Shown here in pieces: positions 1 through 9,041 of a stretch of DNA of 64,000 bases. Positions within the stretch are counted from its first letter, which is position 1, and every line of letters starts with the position of its first letter. The DNA comes from Streptomyces sp. KL109B (GTDB lineage: Bacteria > Actinomycetota > Actinomycetes > Streptomycetales > Streptomycetaceae): NCBI RefSeq assembly GCF_030766935.1, contig NZ_JASERL010000002.1:1-64000 (forward strand), written 5' to 3'. Below the pieces are notes generated by a model. The model was not told the DNA's origin, made no database searches, and saw only the letters and a list, made by a program, of their open reading frames with translations. The translations under genes and the position numbers were made by a program.

Positions 1-1884
1 CACGCCGTGCGCCCCGAAGGCCTCCGGCTGGCGACAACGTGGCGCGGAGTCGCCGTGCACGCGGTCGGCGCGTCTGCCCTGCGGGTGCGGATCGGCCCGG
101 ACCGCGACGGGTTGGTGTCGGTGACGCTGGCCGACGCCGTGGGCGATCCGGTCGCCGAGTTCACCGTCGGCACCACGCCCGTCGAACCCGGGCAGCTGCG
201 CGCCGCCGGGGTCGTACAACTCGGCGTGCTCCACCGTGAGGCATGGGTCGACCACCTCGTGAAGGCGTCACCCCGGAAGGCGCACTGGGCCGTCGTGGGA
301 GCGGATCCGCTCCGCGCCGCGGCGGGGCTGACGGACGCGGGCGTGTACGTCCGGGCATATCCGGGACTCGACGCCCTGGCCGAAGCGGGCGGGGACTCGC
401 CCGACTATCTGCTGCTCACCGTGTCGGCGGGCGCGGAGGTCGTCGACGCCGTGCGGGAGACACTGAGCCGGCTGAACGAGGTGCCTTCGGCCGAGAGGCT
501 CACCACGACGAACGTGGTGTTCCTGACCACCGCCGCCGTGCCGGCCTTCGACCCTGCCGACTCCGACCTCGCGGGCGCCGCGGTGTGGGGGCTCGTACGG
601 TCCGCGCAGGCGGAGAACCCCGGACGGTTCGTCCTCGCCGACATCGACACCGATGAGGCGTCCTGGCGTGCGCTGCCGCGGGCCGTCATGTCCGGCGAGC
701 CGCAGATGGCCCTGCGCGAGGGCCGGGTCAAGGTGCCACGGCTCGCTCCGGGTACACCGGCGGGTACGACGGAGCGGTTCGCCGGCCACGAAGGCACCGT
801 GCTGGTCACCGGCGGGACCACACCCAGGGGCGAGCGACTGGCGCGGCATCTCGTCGCCGTGCACGGGGTACGGCATCTGCTGTTCATCGGCGCCGAAACC
901 CCCGAGCCCGCCGCGGAACTCACCGCGCTGGGCGCCACCGTCACCACCGCGGCGTGCGATCCGGTGGACCCCGCGGCGCTGCGGGAACTGATCGGCCGTC
1001 TGCCCGCGAAGCGTCCGCTGACCATGGCCGTACACGTACCGCAGGCTCCGCCGCCCACCAGGATCCTGTCCGCGCCGCCGTCCCAGGCCCCGGACCCGCT
1101 CGCCGAGGCAGTGGGTGCGGCGGTCGCTGCCGCGGAGGTCCTCGACCAGGAGATCGGGGAGGCCGCCCTCGTCCTGTGCTCGTCGCTCGCCGGAACCGTC
1201 GGTGGTTCCGGTCTCGCCGCCACTGCCGCGTCGGCGGCCGCGCTGGACGCGCTGGCCCGACGACGCCGGGCACGTGGCGCCCCCGCGCTGTCGCTGGCTT
1301 GGGGGCCCTGGACGGTGGACGACGCACGGTCCCGTGGCGAGAACGCGGGAGTGGGCGTACTGGGGGTGCGGGAGGCCGGAGCGCTGTTCGACACCGCCTG
1401 CCGCGCGGACGAACCCGTGTGGATCCCGGCCAGGCTGGATCTGGCCGAGCTGACCAGGCGGGCCGAGGCCGGGGAAGCGCCGCCGCCGCTGTTCAGGTCG
1501 CTGGTCAGGACCAACGGCAAGCGCACGGCGAGCGGCGGCGCGGTCCCGGTCACAGCACTGCGGCAACGGCTCGCGTCGATGGCCGAGGCCGAACAGGACC
1601 GGACGCTGTCCACCCTGATCACCGCACAGATCTCGGCGGTGCTCGGTCTTGAGCCGGCCGACGTGGTGCAGCCGAACCAGATTCTGCTCGACTTCGGCTT
1701 CGACTCGCTGTCCATCCTGACCCTGCGGAACCGCCTCGACTCGGCGACCGGTGTGCGTCTGGACACCACGTCGATGTCCCACCGCTCGACACCGGACGAC
1801 CTGGTCCAGCACTTCAAGCAGGCACTGCTCGACAACCGATCCGGAAGAGGAGTCGATAATGCGCCCGCCGATGACACAGTCTGA
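1..1884 (+). CDS. Modular type I polyketide synthase, C-terminal end (partial)
   Basis: The frame is open at base 1 and the first residues are internal, so the gene continues upstream of the window. The start (from about the GTG at 7) reads as the tail of a dehydratase domain (WRGVAVHA...ALRVRI). A ketoreductase domain follows, then a phosphopantetheine carrier domain with GFDSL and its Ser near residue 567. The KR looks inactive: the nucleotide loop near residues 264-283 reads TGGTTPRGE instead of TGGTGxLG. The SS pair is kept (LCSSLAG), but the catalytic Tyr region (usually NYAAAN) reads ATAASA near residue 405. No thioesterase or docking domain is evident after the ACP, which ends about 30 residues before the stop. 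The 3' end overlaps the next gene by 26 bp, so the two are probably translationally coupled. Family assignment is firm; the product is unknown. Confidence 0.9.
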   Translation, partial: HAVRPEGLRLATTWRGVAVHAVGASALRVRIGPDRDGLVSVTLADAVGDPVAEFTVGTTPVEPGQLRAAGVVQLGVLHREAWVDHLVKASPRKAHWAVVGADPLRAAAGLTDAGVYVRAYPGLDALAEAGGDSPDYLLLTVSAGAEVVDAVRETLSRLNEVPSAERLTTTNVVFLTTAAVPAFDPADSDLAGAAVWGLVRSAQAENPGRFVLADIDTDEASWRALPRAVMSGEPQMALREGRVKVPRLAPGTPAGTTERFAGHEGTVLVTGGTTPRGERLARHLVAVHGVRHLLFIGAETPEPAAELTALGATVTTAACDPVDPAALRELIGRLPAKRPLTMAVHVPQAPPPTRILSAPPSQAPDPLAEAVGAAVAAAEVLDQEIGEAALVLCSSLAGTVGGSGLAATAASAAALDALARRRRARGAPALSLAWGPWTVDDARSRGENAGVGVLGVREAGALFDTACRADEPVWIPARLDLAELTRRAEAGEAPPPLFRSLVRTNGKRTASGGAVPVTALRQRLASMAEAEQDRTLSTLITAQISAVLGLEPADVVQPNQILLDFGFDSLSILTLRNRLDSATGVRLDTTSMSHRSTPDDLVQHFKQALLDNRSGRGVDNAPADDTV

Positions 1885-3070
1885 GCGCGTCGTGGAACCG
1901 ACAGGACGTGGCCATCTTCTCCTCGACGCGCATCCAGTCGGATGCTTCCGCAGCGTGGAGCTGATGCGGGCCGAGGTGTCGACCCAGGAGAAGCCACCGG
2001 CCCGGCGGCCGACGGCGCTGATCATCGGAGCGAGTTCGGGCTACGGTCTGGCGAGCACGATCGCCGGGCTGGTGCGGTACGGCATCGATGGCGTGGGGAT
2101 CGGCCTCGAACGGTCGGCCGGACATCGCAGCGCGAGCGCCGGGTGGTACCGCACGGTCGCCGCCGACGCGATCGCCCGCGAACTCGGGTCGGACTTCTCG
2201 TTCCGCAACGCCGACGCCTTCGCCGACACCACGAAGACCGAGGCGCTGGATCTGTTGGCTGAGCGGTTCGGCGGTGTGGACTACCTGATCTACAGCGTCG
2301 CCGCACCCCGGCGCACCGACCCGCGGAGCGGCACGACCCATCAGTCGGTGCTCAAGCCGCTCGGCTCTGCGCACACCACCCGGAACCTGGAGTTCGCCGA
2401 CGACGGAGCCGCACGGGTGCGGGAGGTCACCGTCGCCCCGGCGACCGAGGCCGAGGCGGCCGCGACCGTAGAGGTCATGGGCGGCGAGGACTGGTCCCGC
2501 TGGATCACGGCACTGGCCGGGCGCGGGCTGCTGCGGACCGGTTTCCGCACGGTCGCCCTCACGTACATCGGGTCGCCGCTGACCTCGGCGATCTACCGCA
2601 GGGGCACGATCGGCGCCGCCAAGGCCCACCTGGAGTCCACCGCGCGCGTCCTGACCGAGCGGCTGGCCGCGGTGGACGGCCGCGCCTTCACCTCGGTGAA
2701 CGGGGCCCTGGTCACCCCGGCGCTGACCGCCATCCCGGGCATCCCGCTCTACGTGAGTCTGCTCCGCGGCGTTCTCGGCGACCGCTTCCCGTCCCCCGTG
2801 GCGCAATCGCTCGACCTGTGGCATCAGCTCACCGCGCGCCGGCCCGACGTGGACGACTCCGGCCGCATCCGCCTCGATCGCTGGGAGCTGTCCGAGCCGG
2901 TCCAGGCGGCGGTCGCCGAACGGTGGCGGTCGACCACGCCCGGGTCCGGGGCCGCGCTGGCCGACACCGCGTGGTTCCGGACCCAGTGCCGAGCCCTGTA
3001 CGGCTTCGACGTGCCCGGTGTCGACTACACCGTCCCGGTCGAGACCGACCTGCCCTGGCCGGGGTGGTAG
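1859..3070 (+). CDS. fabV: FabV-type trans-2-enoyl-CoA/ACP reductase
   Basis: The 403-aa protein has the FabV family layout: an N-terminal HPVGC motif, a Rossmann loop GASSGYGLAS, the AGWY segment, YSVAAPRR, VMGGEDWSRWI and the catalytic pair Tyr246-x8-Lys255 (YRRGTIGAAK). The family reduces enoyl thioesters with NAD(P)H and is known for insensitivity to FabI inhibitors. I chose the ATG at 1859 because a GGAAGAGG ribosome site lies just upstream and it gives the normal family length; an upstream in-frame extension is low-quality sequence. It overlaps the PKS gene. Two roles fit the context: a trans-acting enoyl reductase for the polyketide, or a self-resistance copy of the fatty-acid enoyl reductase. 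Sequence alone cannot separate them. Confidence 0.9.
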   Translation: MRPPMTQSERVVEPTGRGHLLLDAHPVGCFRSVELMRAEVSTQEKPPARRPTALIIGASSGYGLASTIAGLVRYGIDGVGIGLERSAGHRSASAGWYRTVAADAIARELGSDFSFRNADAFADTTKTEALDLLAERFGGVDYLIYSVAAPRRTDPRSGTTHQSVLKPLGSAHTTRNLEFADDGAARVREVTVAPATEAEAAATVEVMGGEDWSRWITALAGRGLLRTGFRTVALTYIGSPLTSAIYRRGTIGAAKAHLESTARVLTERLAAVDGRAFTSVNGALVTPALTAIPGIPLYVSLLRGVLGDRFPSPVAQSLDLWHQLTARRPDVDDSGRIRLDRWELSEPVQAAVAERWRSTTPGSGAALADTAWFRTQCRALYGFDVPGVDYTVPVETDLPWPGW

Positions 3071-3145
3071 ACACCGGAGTCCGCCCATGGGCATCCCCGT
3101 TCCCCTCGGCCGACCACCGCCCGGCGGTCAGCCGAGGAGAACGGC

Positions 3146-3985
3146 TCAGCGGAAGTCGTCGGCATGGTCGGCGGCCCACTGCGCGAACGTGTGCGAGGGC
3201 CTCCCGGTGACCCTTTCGACGATGACGGAGACCGGGGCCGGAACCCCGTCGGCCGCGGCCCACATGCGCAGCAGGGCTTCGGCCACATTCGACGGCGCCT
3301 TCTCGGCGAACTCCTCCCGCGCCTGCTCGACAGAGACCGTCTCCACCCGGATCGGGCGCCCGAGTGCCTCACCGATGTGTTCCACCTGGCGCCGCAGCGT
3401 CAACGACTCGGCCCCGTGGACGGTGTACGCCTGTTGGGAGTGGCCTGGCTCGGTCAGCGCGGTCACGGCGAGCGCGGCCATGTCCTTCTCATGGACGGGT
3501 GCGTTCTGCGCTTCCGGGTACGGAAGGCGCACGACACCCTCCCCGCGGATCGACTCCCCCCACCACCAACGGGCGTTGGTGGCGAACATGCCCGGCCTGA
3601 TGAACGTCCAGTCCAGCCCGGATCGTTCGACGGCCAGCTCGACCGTCCGGTGCATCCGGGCTATCGGGTTCTGTTCGGAGGTGGCCATCACGACCGCCAC
3701 CGACGACAGCAGGACCACCTGCCGGACACCGGCGGACCGCGCCGCCTCGACGAAGGCCTCGATCTCCTCGGGTTTGGCGTACAGGAACACCTTGTCGGCA
3801 CCCGCCAAGGCTGCGGGCAGGGTCTCGGGGCGCTCCAAATCGGCCTGGACGACGTCCAACGTGGCCGGGAAACCGCCCGCTTCCGGGTCCCTGCTGGTGC
3901 CCCTGACCTTCTCGCCGGCAGCCAGCAGACCAGCAGCGACATTGCGGCCGACGTTTCCACGTGCTCCGAAGACAACGGTAACCAT
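3146..3985 (-). CDS. NmrA-like NAD(P)-dependent oxidoreductase
   Basis: The 279-aa protein starts with an atypical-SDR Rossmann motif (VFGARGNVGRNVA), followed by acidic and LSSVAV segments and a FIRPGMFATN motif typical of NmrA/YesF-like NAD(P)H-binding proteins. Members include quinone reductase-like enzymes and redox sensors without catalysis. The ATG at 3985 is preceded at ideal distance by GGAGGT (complement of 3992-3997); the longer frame upstream is not supported. It is divergent from the ABC exporter genes and convergent with fabV. Whether it belongs to the biosynthetic cluster is unclear. Confidence 0.85.
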   Translation of the reverse strand: MVTVVFGARGNVGRNVAAGLLAAGEKVRGTSRDPEAGGFPATLDVVQADLERPETLPAALAGADKVFLYAKPEEIEAFVEAARSAGVRQVVLLSSVAVVMATSEQNPIARMHRTVELAVERSGLDWTFIRPGMFATNARWWWGESIRGEGVVRLPYPEAQNAPVHEKDMAALAVTALTEPGHSQQAYTVHGAESLTLRRQVEHIGEALGRPIRVETVSVEQAREEFAEKAPSNVAEALLRMWAAADGVPAPVSVIVERVTGRPSHTFAQWAADHADDFR

Positions 3986-4219
3986 GATCCGACCTCCGCG
4001 TGCGGTTTTCGGGGTCCGCTCATCGACCTCCGACCGGCGACCGAGGCTGGCACGGGTCGCCGGAAAACACAAACCGCGTACGTCGTACCTTCTTTTGCTA
4101 TCCTCGATCCGTGGGGCTCACCCGTGAACCATCGAACACGCCCTGTTCCACGTGCAGTTGATGCTGCCCGAGCAGGCCGAGTGGGTCGCCCACGAGGGCA
4201 CGCGAAGAGGGGAATTCAG

Positions 4220-6013
4220 GTGACCAAGACGTATCCACCGCCCAGCGCGGCGATCGACCCCGACCCGAGCAGGTCCTGGTTACGACGAGCGTGGCCACTG
4301 GTCCGGGCACACCGGTGGATGTTCAGCGCGGCCCTGGTGATGTCCGGGGCCAGCATGTTGGTGGCCGTACAGGTGCCGAGGCTGATCCAGGACGCGGTGG
4401 ACAACTCGATCGTGTCGGGCAGGGTGCCGCTGTCGCACTACATGTGGTGGCTGGTCGGGATGACGGTGATCATGCTGGTCGTCGGCTACCTGTCGAAACA
4501 GCTGCTCTTCCGGGCCGCTGCCAGGATCGAGTACGACCTGCGCAACATCGCGTACGAGCACCTGACCGCCATGTCGTTCCCGTTCTACGACCGGATGCAG
4601 AGCGGGCAGCTCATCTCCCGCGCCAACTCCGACATCCGCGCGGTGCAGATGTATCTGGCGTTCGCTCCGTACCTGCTGGTGCAGTCCGGTATCTCGCTGG
4701 TGTCGTTCGCGTACATGCTGGCAATCGACGTGCCGCTGGCCATCTTGGCCATGCTGCCGATGCCGCTGATGTTCGTGGCCAGTCGACGCATGCAACGTTC
4801 CCTGTTTCCCGTGTCCTGGCTGGTCCAGGCCCGGCTGGCCGATGTCGCGACCGTGGTGGACGAGAACGTCAACGGCGTGCGCGTGGTCAAGTCGTTCGCG
4901 GCCGAGCGGTGCCAGCTCGCCTCGTTGCAGAAGGCCGCGACGAGTGTCGCCTGGGCGAACGTGAAGGATGCCGATCTGCGCGCGCGGTGGACGCCCCTGG
5001 TGCAGAACCTGCCCCGCGTCGGCATGGCGATCGTGCTGCTGTACGGCGGATACCTGGTCATTCACGGTGATCTGGGCGTCGGCGCGATCCTGGCCTTCAA
5101 CGCCTATCTCCTGATGCTCCAGGTTCCGTTCCAGGTGATCGGCAACCTGATCATGCTGGGACAGCGGTCGTCGGCCGCGGCCAAGCGGCTGTACGAGGTG
5201 CTGGACGAGAAGCCGGAGATCGCGGACGCCCCGGGCGCGCGGGAGGCCACCGGGCCGCGCGGTGACGTCCGGTTCGAGGACGTCACCTTCGGATACGGCG
5301 ACGGTCCCGACGTGCTGAAGGGGTTCTCGCTCCGGCTCCGCCCCGGCGAGACCGTGGCGCTGGTCGGCCGGACCGGCACCGGGAAGTCCACCGCGGCCAG
5401 ACTGCTGCCGCGTTTCTACGACGTGCGCGCCGGCTCCGTCAGCGTGGACGGGCACGATGTGCGGGACCTGACCCTGCGCAGCCTGCGGGACGCCGTCGGC
5501 GTCGTACTGGACGAGCCCTTCCTGTTCTCGGCGTCGGTCCGCGACAACATCGCCTACGGGCGGCCGGACGCGGACATCACCGACATCGAGCGGGTGGCCC
5601 GGCTGGCCGGGGCCCACGAGTTCATCACCGAACTGTCCGAGGGCTACGAGACCGTCATCGGTGAACGCGGCTACACGCTGTCCGGCGGGCAACGGCAGCG
5701 CATCGCGATCGCCCGGACGCTGCTGGTAAATCCGCCGGTGCTGGTGCTCGACGACGCGACCAGCGCCATCGACGTCCAGGTGGAGCAGGAGATCCACGCC
5801 GGGCTGCGGTCCCTGTTCGCCGGCCGGACGACGCTGATCGTCGCGCACCGGTTGTCCACCATCAGTCTCGCCGACCGCGTGGTGCTGCTGGACGGCGGCC
5901 GGATCGTCGCGGACGGCACGCACAAGGAACTGCTCGCGAGCACGCCGCTGTACGCGGAAGTGCTGGCGCAGGCCGACGAGAGCATCGAGGAACTGGGGAG
6001 TGTGGGCCGATGA
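4220..6013 (+). CDS. ABC exporter half-transporter, degenerate-site subunit
   Basis: The 597-aa protein has an N-terminal six-helix exporter domain (about residues 30-320) and a C-terminal nucleotide-binding domain. Walker A is GRTGTGKST near residue 382, the signature is a canonical LSGGQRQR, and the H-loop is VAHRLSTI. Two catalytic positions deviate: Walker B ends LVLDDATS, with Asp where the catalytic Glu is expected, and the Q-loop reads VVLDEPF rather than VPQEPF. This is the pattern of the degenerate half of heterodimeric exporters (TM287/288, BmrCD type). GTG 4220 follows AGAGGGGA; the much longer upstream frame is a shadow of the reductase. The gene overlaps its partner by ATGA. It probably exports the product of the adjacent polyketide cluster. 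Confidence 0.93.
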   Translation: MTKTYPPPSAAIDPDPSRSWLRRAWPLVRAHRWMFSAALVMSGASMLVAVQVPRLIQDAVDNSIVSGRVPLSHYMWWLVGMTVIMLVVGYLSKQLLFRAAARIEYDLRNIAYEHLTAMSFPFYDRMQSGQLISRANSDIRAVQMYLAFAPYLLVQSGISLVSFAYMLAIDVPLAILAMLPMPLMFVASRRMQRSLFPVSWLVQARLADVATVVDENVNGVRVVKSFAAERCQLASLQKAATSVAWANVKDADLRARWTPLVQNLPRVGMAIVLLYGGYLVIHGDLGVGAILAFNAYLLMLQVPFQVIGNLIMLGQRSSAAAKRLYEVLDEKPEIADAPGAREATGPRGDVRFEDVTFGYGDGPDVLKGFSLRLRPGETVALVGRTGTGKSTAARLLPRFYDVRAGSVSVDGHDVRDLTLRSLRDAVGVVLDEPFLFSASVRDNIAYGRPDADITDIERVARLAGAHEFITELSEGYETVIGERGYTLSGGQRQRIAIARTLLVNPPVLVLDDATSAIDVQVEQEIHAGLRSLFAGRTTLIVAHRLSTISLADRVVLLDGGRIVADGTHKELLASTPLYAEVLAQADESIEELGSVGR

Positions 6014-7926
6014 CGTCTCCCACGGGAGGTGGCGCCGCGTTCAACGGAGGCGGCAAGGCCACCGCGGCAGGTCTGCCCTTCGCCGGAGTGCCGCCGGAGA
6101 TGCAGGCGAGCGTCGACACGTTGCTGAAGACGGAGCCGGAGCATCCCGAGCCCGAGGTCGTGTTCGAGCACGGTCGGCCCGATCCCGACGGTGCCCGGCT
6201 GAGTCTGCGGCGGCTGATCCGCCCGTACTGGCCAGTCGTGCTGCTGGGCGGCGTGTTCGTGGCCTTGGAGGCGCTGACGCTCCAGGCCGGTCCGAAGCTG
6301 ACCCAGATCGGCATCGACGACGGCATCACGGCGAAGGACTTCGGCACACTGGTCCTGGTCGCGATCGCGTACCTGGTCAGTGTGGCGGTCACCGGCGCCG
6401 CGCAGGCCGCGCGGGTCAAGGTGACCGGGCGGATCGCCGCGTGGGTGATGAACGACCTGCGGGTCCGGGTCTTCACCCAGTTGCAGCGGCTCTCGCTGAA
6501 CTTCTACACCAACGAGAAGTCCGGCGTGATCATGACCCGGATGACCAGCGACATCGAGAACCTCCAGGCGTTGCTGCAGGACGGCCTGGCACAGTTCGCC
6601 GTCCAGGGCCTGACCATGGTCGTTGTCACGGTGGTGCTGTTCACCTTCGACGTACGGCTGGCACTGATCACCGTCGTACTGGTCGTGCCCGTCCTGACCG
6701 CACTGTCCGTGTGGTTCCACCGGGCGTCCGCCAAGGGCTATGTGCGGGTGCGGGACACCATCGCCGCTGTCATCGCCGACCTCTCCGAGAGCCTGCAGGG
6801 AGTGCGCATCGTCACGGCGCACAACCGGCAGCGGCACAACACCGAACAACACCGACAGGTCACGGGCACGTACTACGACGCCAATGTCCGCACCGGACGA
6901 ATCAACTCGATCTATACGCCGAGTACCCAGGTCATCGGTGTCGCGGGGCAGCTCGCTCTGCTGGCCATCGGCGCCGGCATGGTCGCCGACGGAGAGCTGA
7001 CCATCGGCGAGTTGGTCGCGTTCCTCCTATCCCTGGGCGCCTTCTTCCAGCCCATCCAGCAATTGGTGCAGCTCTACAACACGTACCAGCAGGGCCAGTC
7101 GTCGATCGTGAAGCTCAGGGAGCTCCTGAGCACGCGGGCGGAGGTCGAGGAGGCTCCTGGAGCCGTCGACCTGCCGAAGGTCGAGGGCGAGATCGTCTTC
7201 GAGGACGTCACGTTCGGCTATGTTCCCGACCGGCCGGTGATCTCCGAGGTGTCGCTGGACATCCGGGCCGGTGAGACCGTGGCGTTCGTCGGCCCCACCG
7301 GCGCCGGCAAGTCCACCCTCGCCAAACTGGTCACCCGGTTCTACGACCCGACATCCGGCCGGATCCTCATCGACGGACGCGACCTCCGGGACGTGCGGAT
7401 GGAGTCCCTCCGGCGGCAGATCGGCGTCGTTCCGCAGGAACCCTTCCTGTTCGCCGGGCCGCTCCGCGACAACATCCGTTTCGCCGCCCCGGACGCCTCC
7501 GAAGGCCGGGTCAAGGAGGCGCTGCGAGTGGTCGGCCTGGTCGACGTGCTCAAGCGGCTGCCCCACGGCCTCGACACGGTCGTCCAGGAGCGGGGCCAGT
7601 CACTGTCCTCCGGCGAACGGCAACTCGTCGCCCTGGCACGGGCCTTCCTGGCCCAGCCCCGGGTGCTGGTCCTGGACGAGGCCACGTCCAACCTGGACCT
7701 CCAGTCCGAGACCAAGATCGAGCAGGCCCTGGACGTGCTACTGGAGGGCCGCACCGCGATCCTGATCGCGCACCGGCTCTCCACTGCGATGAAGGCAGAC
7801 CGCATCGTCGTCTTCGACGAGGGCCGCGTCGTCGAAGTTGGTTCGCACGACCAGCTCCTCGCCGCCAACGGCAAATACACCCAGATGTTTGCCGTGTGGA
7901 CCGATCAGGCCGCCGAAGCCCACTGA
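6010..7926 (+). CDS. ABC exporter half-transporter, partner subunit
   Basis: This 638-aa exporter has a roughly 70-residue cytoplasmic N-terminal extension, a six-helix membrane domain and a nucleotide-binding domain with Walker A GPTGAGKST (near residue 427), Q-loop VPQEPFLF and Walker B VLVLDEATS with the catalytic Glu. Its signature is LSSGERQL instead of LSGGQ. In a dimer with the preceding subunit, one ATP site would combine the partner's defective Walker B with this defective signature, and the other site would be fully canonical. The start ATG overlaps the preceding stop (ATGA), implying coupled translation and stoichiometric assembly. Confidence 0.93.
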   Translation: MTSPTGGGAAFNGGGKATAAGLPFAGVPPEMQASVDTLLKTEPEHPEPEVVFEHGRPDPDGARLSLRRLIRPYWPVVLLGGVFVALEALTLQAGPKLTQIGIDDGITAKDFGTLVLVAIAYLVSVAVTGAAQAARVKVTGRIAAWVMNDLRVRVFTQLQRLSLNFYTNEKSGVIMTRMTSDIENLQALLQDGLAQFAVQGLTMVVVTVVLFTFDVRLALITVVLVVPVLTALSVWFHRASAKGYVRVRDTIAAVIADLSESLQGVRIVTAHNRQRHNTEQHRQVTGTYYDANVRTGRINSIYTPSTQVIGVAGQLALLAIGAGMVADGELTIGELVAFLLSLGAFFQPIQQLVQLYNTYQQGQSSIVKLRELLSTRAEVEEAPGAVDLPKVEGEIVFEDVTFGYVPDRPVISEVSLDIRAGETVAFVGPTGAGKSTLAKLVTRFYDPTSGRILIDGRDLRDVRMESLRRQIGVVPQEPFLFAGPLRDNIRFAAPDASEGRVKEALRVVGLVDVLKRLPHGLDTVVQERGQSLSSGERQLVALARAFLAQPRVLVLDEATSNLDLQSETKIEQALDVLLEGRTAILIAHRLSTAMKADRIVVFDEGRVVEVGSHDQLLAANGKYTQMFAVWTDQAAEAH

Positions 7927-7988
7927 GGAGCCTCGCGAGTCCCGCTCCCGGCCGCCGTGTTGGTGTCCCGTATTCGTGCGGGCCGGGC

Positions 7989-8114
7989 ATGTGTGAGGTC
8001 GAACTGGCAGCGCTGACAGCGCAGTCGGTGAACACCCTGGTGGAGCGGGTGAGCGCGGGGGTGGACCTGGTTGCGGTGCGGCATCAGCGGCGGCACCCAC
8101 GTTGCGCCGAGTGA
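7989..8114 (+). pseudogene. Short unrecognised ORF, possible gene remnant
   Basis: An ATG at 7989 opens a 41-codon frame (MCEVELAALTAQSVNTL...) with helical, protein-like composition at its N-terminus, ending at 8114. I do not recognise a family. It sits between the exporter operon and transposase debris, so it may be the 5' remnant of a truncated gene. No clear ribosome site is visible. Confidence 0.25.
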
Positions 8115-8185
8115 TCGAGGCGATCGCCGAAGTGCCGTGGGTGCCGGAAACTGGTCCACCGCTGGTGACACGATCGGAAGCTTCA

Positions 8186-8280
8186 AAAAACGCGGAGATT
8201 CTCGTGCTGCGACACCGACTCGCAGTGCCGCGCCGTCAAGTCGCCCGGCCGGTTCGTCACCCCCGGGCACGGTGAGGGGT
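8186..8280 (+). pseudogene. Transposase fragment (LRHQLAVLRRQ-type)
   Basis: The + strand frame here reads AEILVLRHRLAVPRRQVARP-like sequence. This matches the N-terminal signature of integrase-core transposases such as the one at 9116 (DAEILALRHQFAVLQRR). Nothing else of the gene remains. The piece is decayed DNA. Confidence 0.55.
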
Positions 8281-8282
8281 TT

Positions 8283-8545
8283 TCATCCTGACGCGGCAGT
8301 GAGGTGAAGGGCGAGGACGGCCTTCACGATCGCGGTGACGCGGTTGGTGCTGCAGCGCGGCTTCCGAAGCGGGCGCCAGCCCCTGAGAACCGCCATGGCC
8401 TGCTCGCCGACGCAGCGGATCTTGGCGTGGGTGGTGTGGTGACGCCGCTGCCACCGCTTGAGCCGGCGCCCCTTGAACGGGACCCGGGCGTTGCGGGCCG
8501 CGCCTCGATACGCCATGTCCGCCCAGCAGTTGAGGCCCGCCTAGA
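8283..8545 (-). pseudogene. IS5-family DDE transposase, C-terminal fragment
   Basis: The translated minus strand (ADMAYRGA... then VPFKGRR, HAKIRCVGEQAMAVL, RPLRKPRCSTNRVTAIVKAVL) is the C-terminal end of an IS5/IS112-like DDE transposase, including the region around the final catalytic Glu (GEQA). A TAG stop interrupts the frame upstream at about 8541, and the N-terminal two-thirds are missing. It is inactive. Confidence 0.7.
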
Positions 8546-8586
8546 CGAGGGCGCCGATGATGCCGTGGTCGCGGGCCGCCGTCAGG

Positions 8587-9041
8587 TCACGCGTCGCACC
8601 GGGCAACGCGTGCGAAGCCCGGGTCCAGCAGCTTCTGCTTCTGTGCCGCGGTCATCTTCGAGCCGGGCAGCCCCGCGTAGGCGAGCTCGAGGTTGTCCTG
8701 ACCGGCGCCCGCGACCATGTCCGTTCCACTCTTCTCCTTCTTGGAGTCGATGACCTCGGCACGCTGCGCCTTGGTCAACGAACGGATCATCGCGAGTCCG
8801 GCCTTGGTCTCCGGCTTGCAGAGATGGATCTTCTCGCCCTTGTACGTGATCTTCGTCGGCTCGGAACCCATGAACGTCGGCGTCATGACGACCTGGTCGC
8901 CCAGCACGAAGTAGTTGATGGCGACGTGGTGGCCCTCGTACTGGAAGCCCCACGGCTTGGTGGTCGACTGGGTGCCCATGAAGGTGAAGAAGTACGCGCC
9001 CTCGGTGAGGATCTTCCTGTTGCCGCCGTTCAGGCCTGTGG
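8587..9041 (-). pseudogene. DUF3500-domain protein fragment
   Basis: The frame reads YFFTFMGTQ, PWGFQYEGHHVAINY and VVMTPTFMGSEP, the core of the DUF3500 family (function unknown). It continues open to 9041, where the IS left end begins, and after 8587 runs into IS5 debris. Both ends of the gene are therefore lost. The domain is recognisable for about 150 residues; full-length members are longer, usually with a signal peptide, which is absent here. Confidence 0.65.

Noticed and set aside
4130..4218. A + strand frame reading EHALFHVQLMLPEQAEWVAHEG just before the ABC genes, perhaps a regulator remnant
   Set aside because: Only about 30 codons, no start or family match that I can defend; it may be leader sequence.
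3164..4219. Long in-frame extension upstream of the first ABC subunit
   Set aside because: It is the antisense shadow of the NmrA-like reductase; the GTG at 4220 has a ribosome site and gives normal exporter length.
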